Below, in pieces: positions 63,903-64,000 of a stretch of 64,000 bases of DNA (the stretch's first letter is position 1; each line of letters begins with the position of its first letter). Origin of the DNA: Faecalicatena orotica (GTDB lineage Bacteria > Bacillota > Clostridia > Lachnospirales > Lachnospiraceae); the NCBI RefSeq assembly GCF_003149245.1, contig NZ_QGDL01000014.1:117044-181043 (forward strand), read 5' to 3'. The notes below the pieces were generated by a model. The model ran no database searches. It was not told where the DNA came from and saw only the letters and a program-made list of their open reading frames with translations. A program made the translations under genes and the position numbers.

Positions 63903-64000
63903 TTAATGCTTAAGCAGCTTCGGGCTTAGTACCACATCATCAGGTGCTATGTACTGAAGCTGCAGTGCTTTCAGCACTTCTTCATCAAACATTTTAAACG
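63903..64000 (-). CDS. Possible 3' end of a minus-strand gene (partial)
   Basis: On the minus strand an open frame enters from beyond the window and ends with a TAA at 63905-63903; the readable part is about 31 residues (MFDEEVLKALQLQ, then PDDVVLSPKLLKH). The reading frame is open throughout. The same DNA contains strong inverted repeats (GCAGCTTC 63914-63921 / GAAGCTGC 63956-63963; AGTGCT / AGCACT at 63964-63978), so it might instead be non-coding. No family is recognised. Confidence 0.35.
   Translation of the reverse strand, partial: FKMFDEEVLKALQLQYIAPDDVVLSPKLLKH

Overview
This 64-kb window looks like the chromosome of a low-to-mid GC, Gram-positive, spore-lineage gut anaerobe, most likely of the family Lachnospiraceae. 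The pointers are IreB (DUF965), DUF1292, CodY, RNase J, a CIRCE-controlled groESL, TrmR/TrhP, a SigK-type sporulation sigma factor, AGGAGG-type ribosome binding sites throughout, and a chorismate mutase-shikimate kinase fusion. The species cannot be named from sequence reading alone. No rRNA, tRNA, CRISPR array or prophage was found.

Layout. 0-5 kb: a polytopic membrane protein of unknown function, a cytidylate-kinase-like protein, a MATE exporter and an MFS permease. 5-13.5 kb: a plant-glycoside (rhamnoside) utilisation island: cytoplasmic GH78 alpha-L-rhamnosidase, VOC-fold epimerase-like protein, GPH sugar symporter, GH106-like hydrolase and an AraC regulator. Both transcription units of the island carry the same paired 11-bp direct repeat at the same distance from the -10 box, which probably defines the regulator's operator. 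13.5-27 kb: MarR with an auto-operator and a heterodimeric ABC exporter, a diguanylate cyclase preceded by a MITE with IS66-like ends, a two-component system with an ABC transporter, an alanine/glycine symporter and an Rpn-type nuclease with an 11-unit tetrapeptide repeat. 27-31 kb: an AraC/GyrI-like regulator divergent from moaC-mogA-moaA-MOSC (molybdenum cofactor). 31-34 kb: EamA and MATE transporters.

33.8-51 kb is core housekeeping: prmA-rsmE; cysteine desulfurase-thiI (4-thiouridine); an HPr-like protein lacking the phospho-histidine; mtaB; ireB-ruvX-DUF1292-fur-rnj-trmR-trhP; then sigK and a zinc-ribbon protein on the minus strand; comM-dprA-topA. 51-56.5 kb: codY, a small unknown, groESL and guaB. 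56.5-59.5 kb: an Lrp regulator divergent from an agmatinase-family ureohydrolase and a DcuC/YfcC-type transporter. 59.6-63.6 kb: amidase, chorismate mutase-shikimate kinase, YqeG phosphatase, efp and a DUF5688-like protein. The last 450 bp hold a candidate structured RNA and the 3' end of a possible minus-strand gene.

How the parts work together. The glycoside island would import intact rhamnosides, split them in the cytoplasm (neither hydrolase has a signal peptide) and perhaps epimerise a product with the VOC protein. Several tRNA/rRNA modification modules (thiI with its desulfurase, mtaB, trmR/trhP, rsmE) lie close together. The most noteworthy signals are the shared operator architecture of the glycoside island, the VOC protein inside it, the MITE that duplicated a -10-like box upstream of the diguanylate cyclase, a SigK without pro-sequence behind a SigK-type promoter, and the unassigned structured region at the right end.
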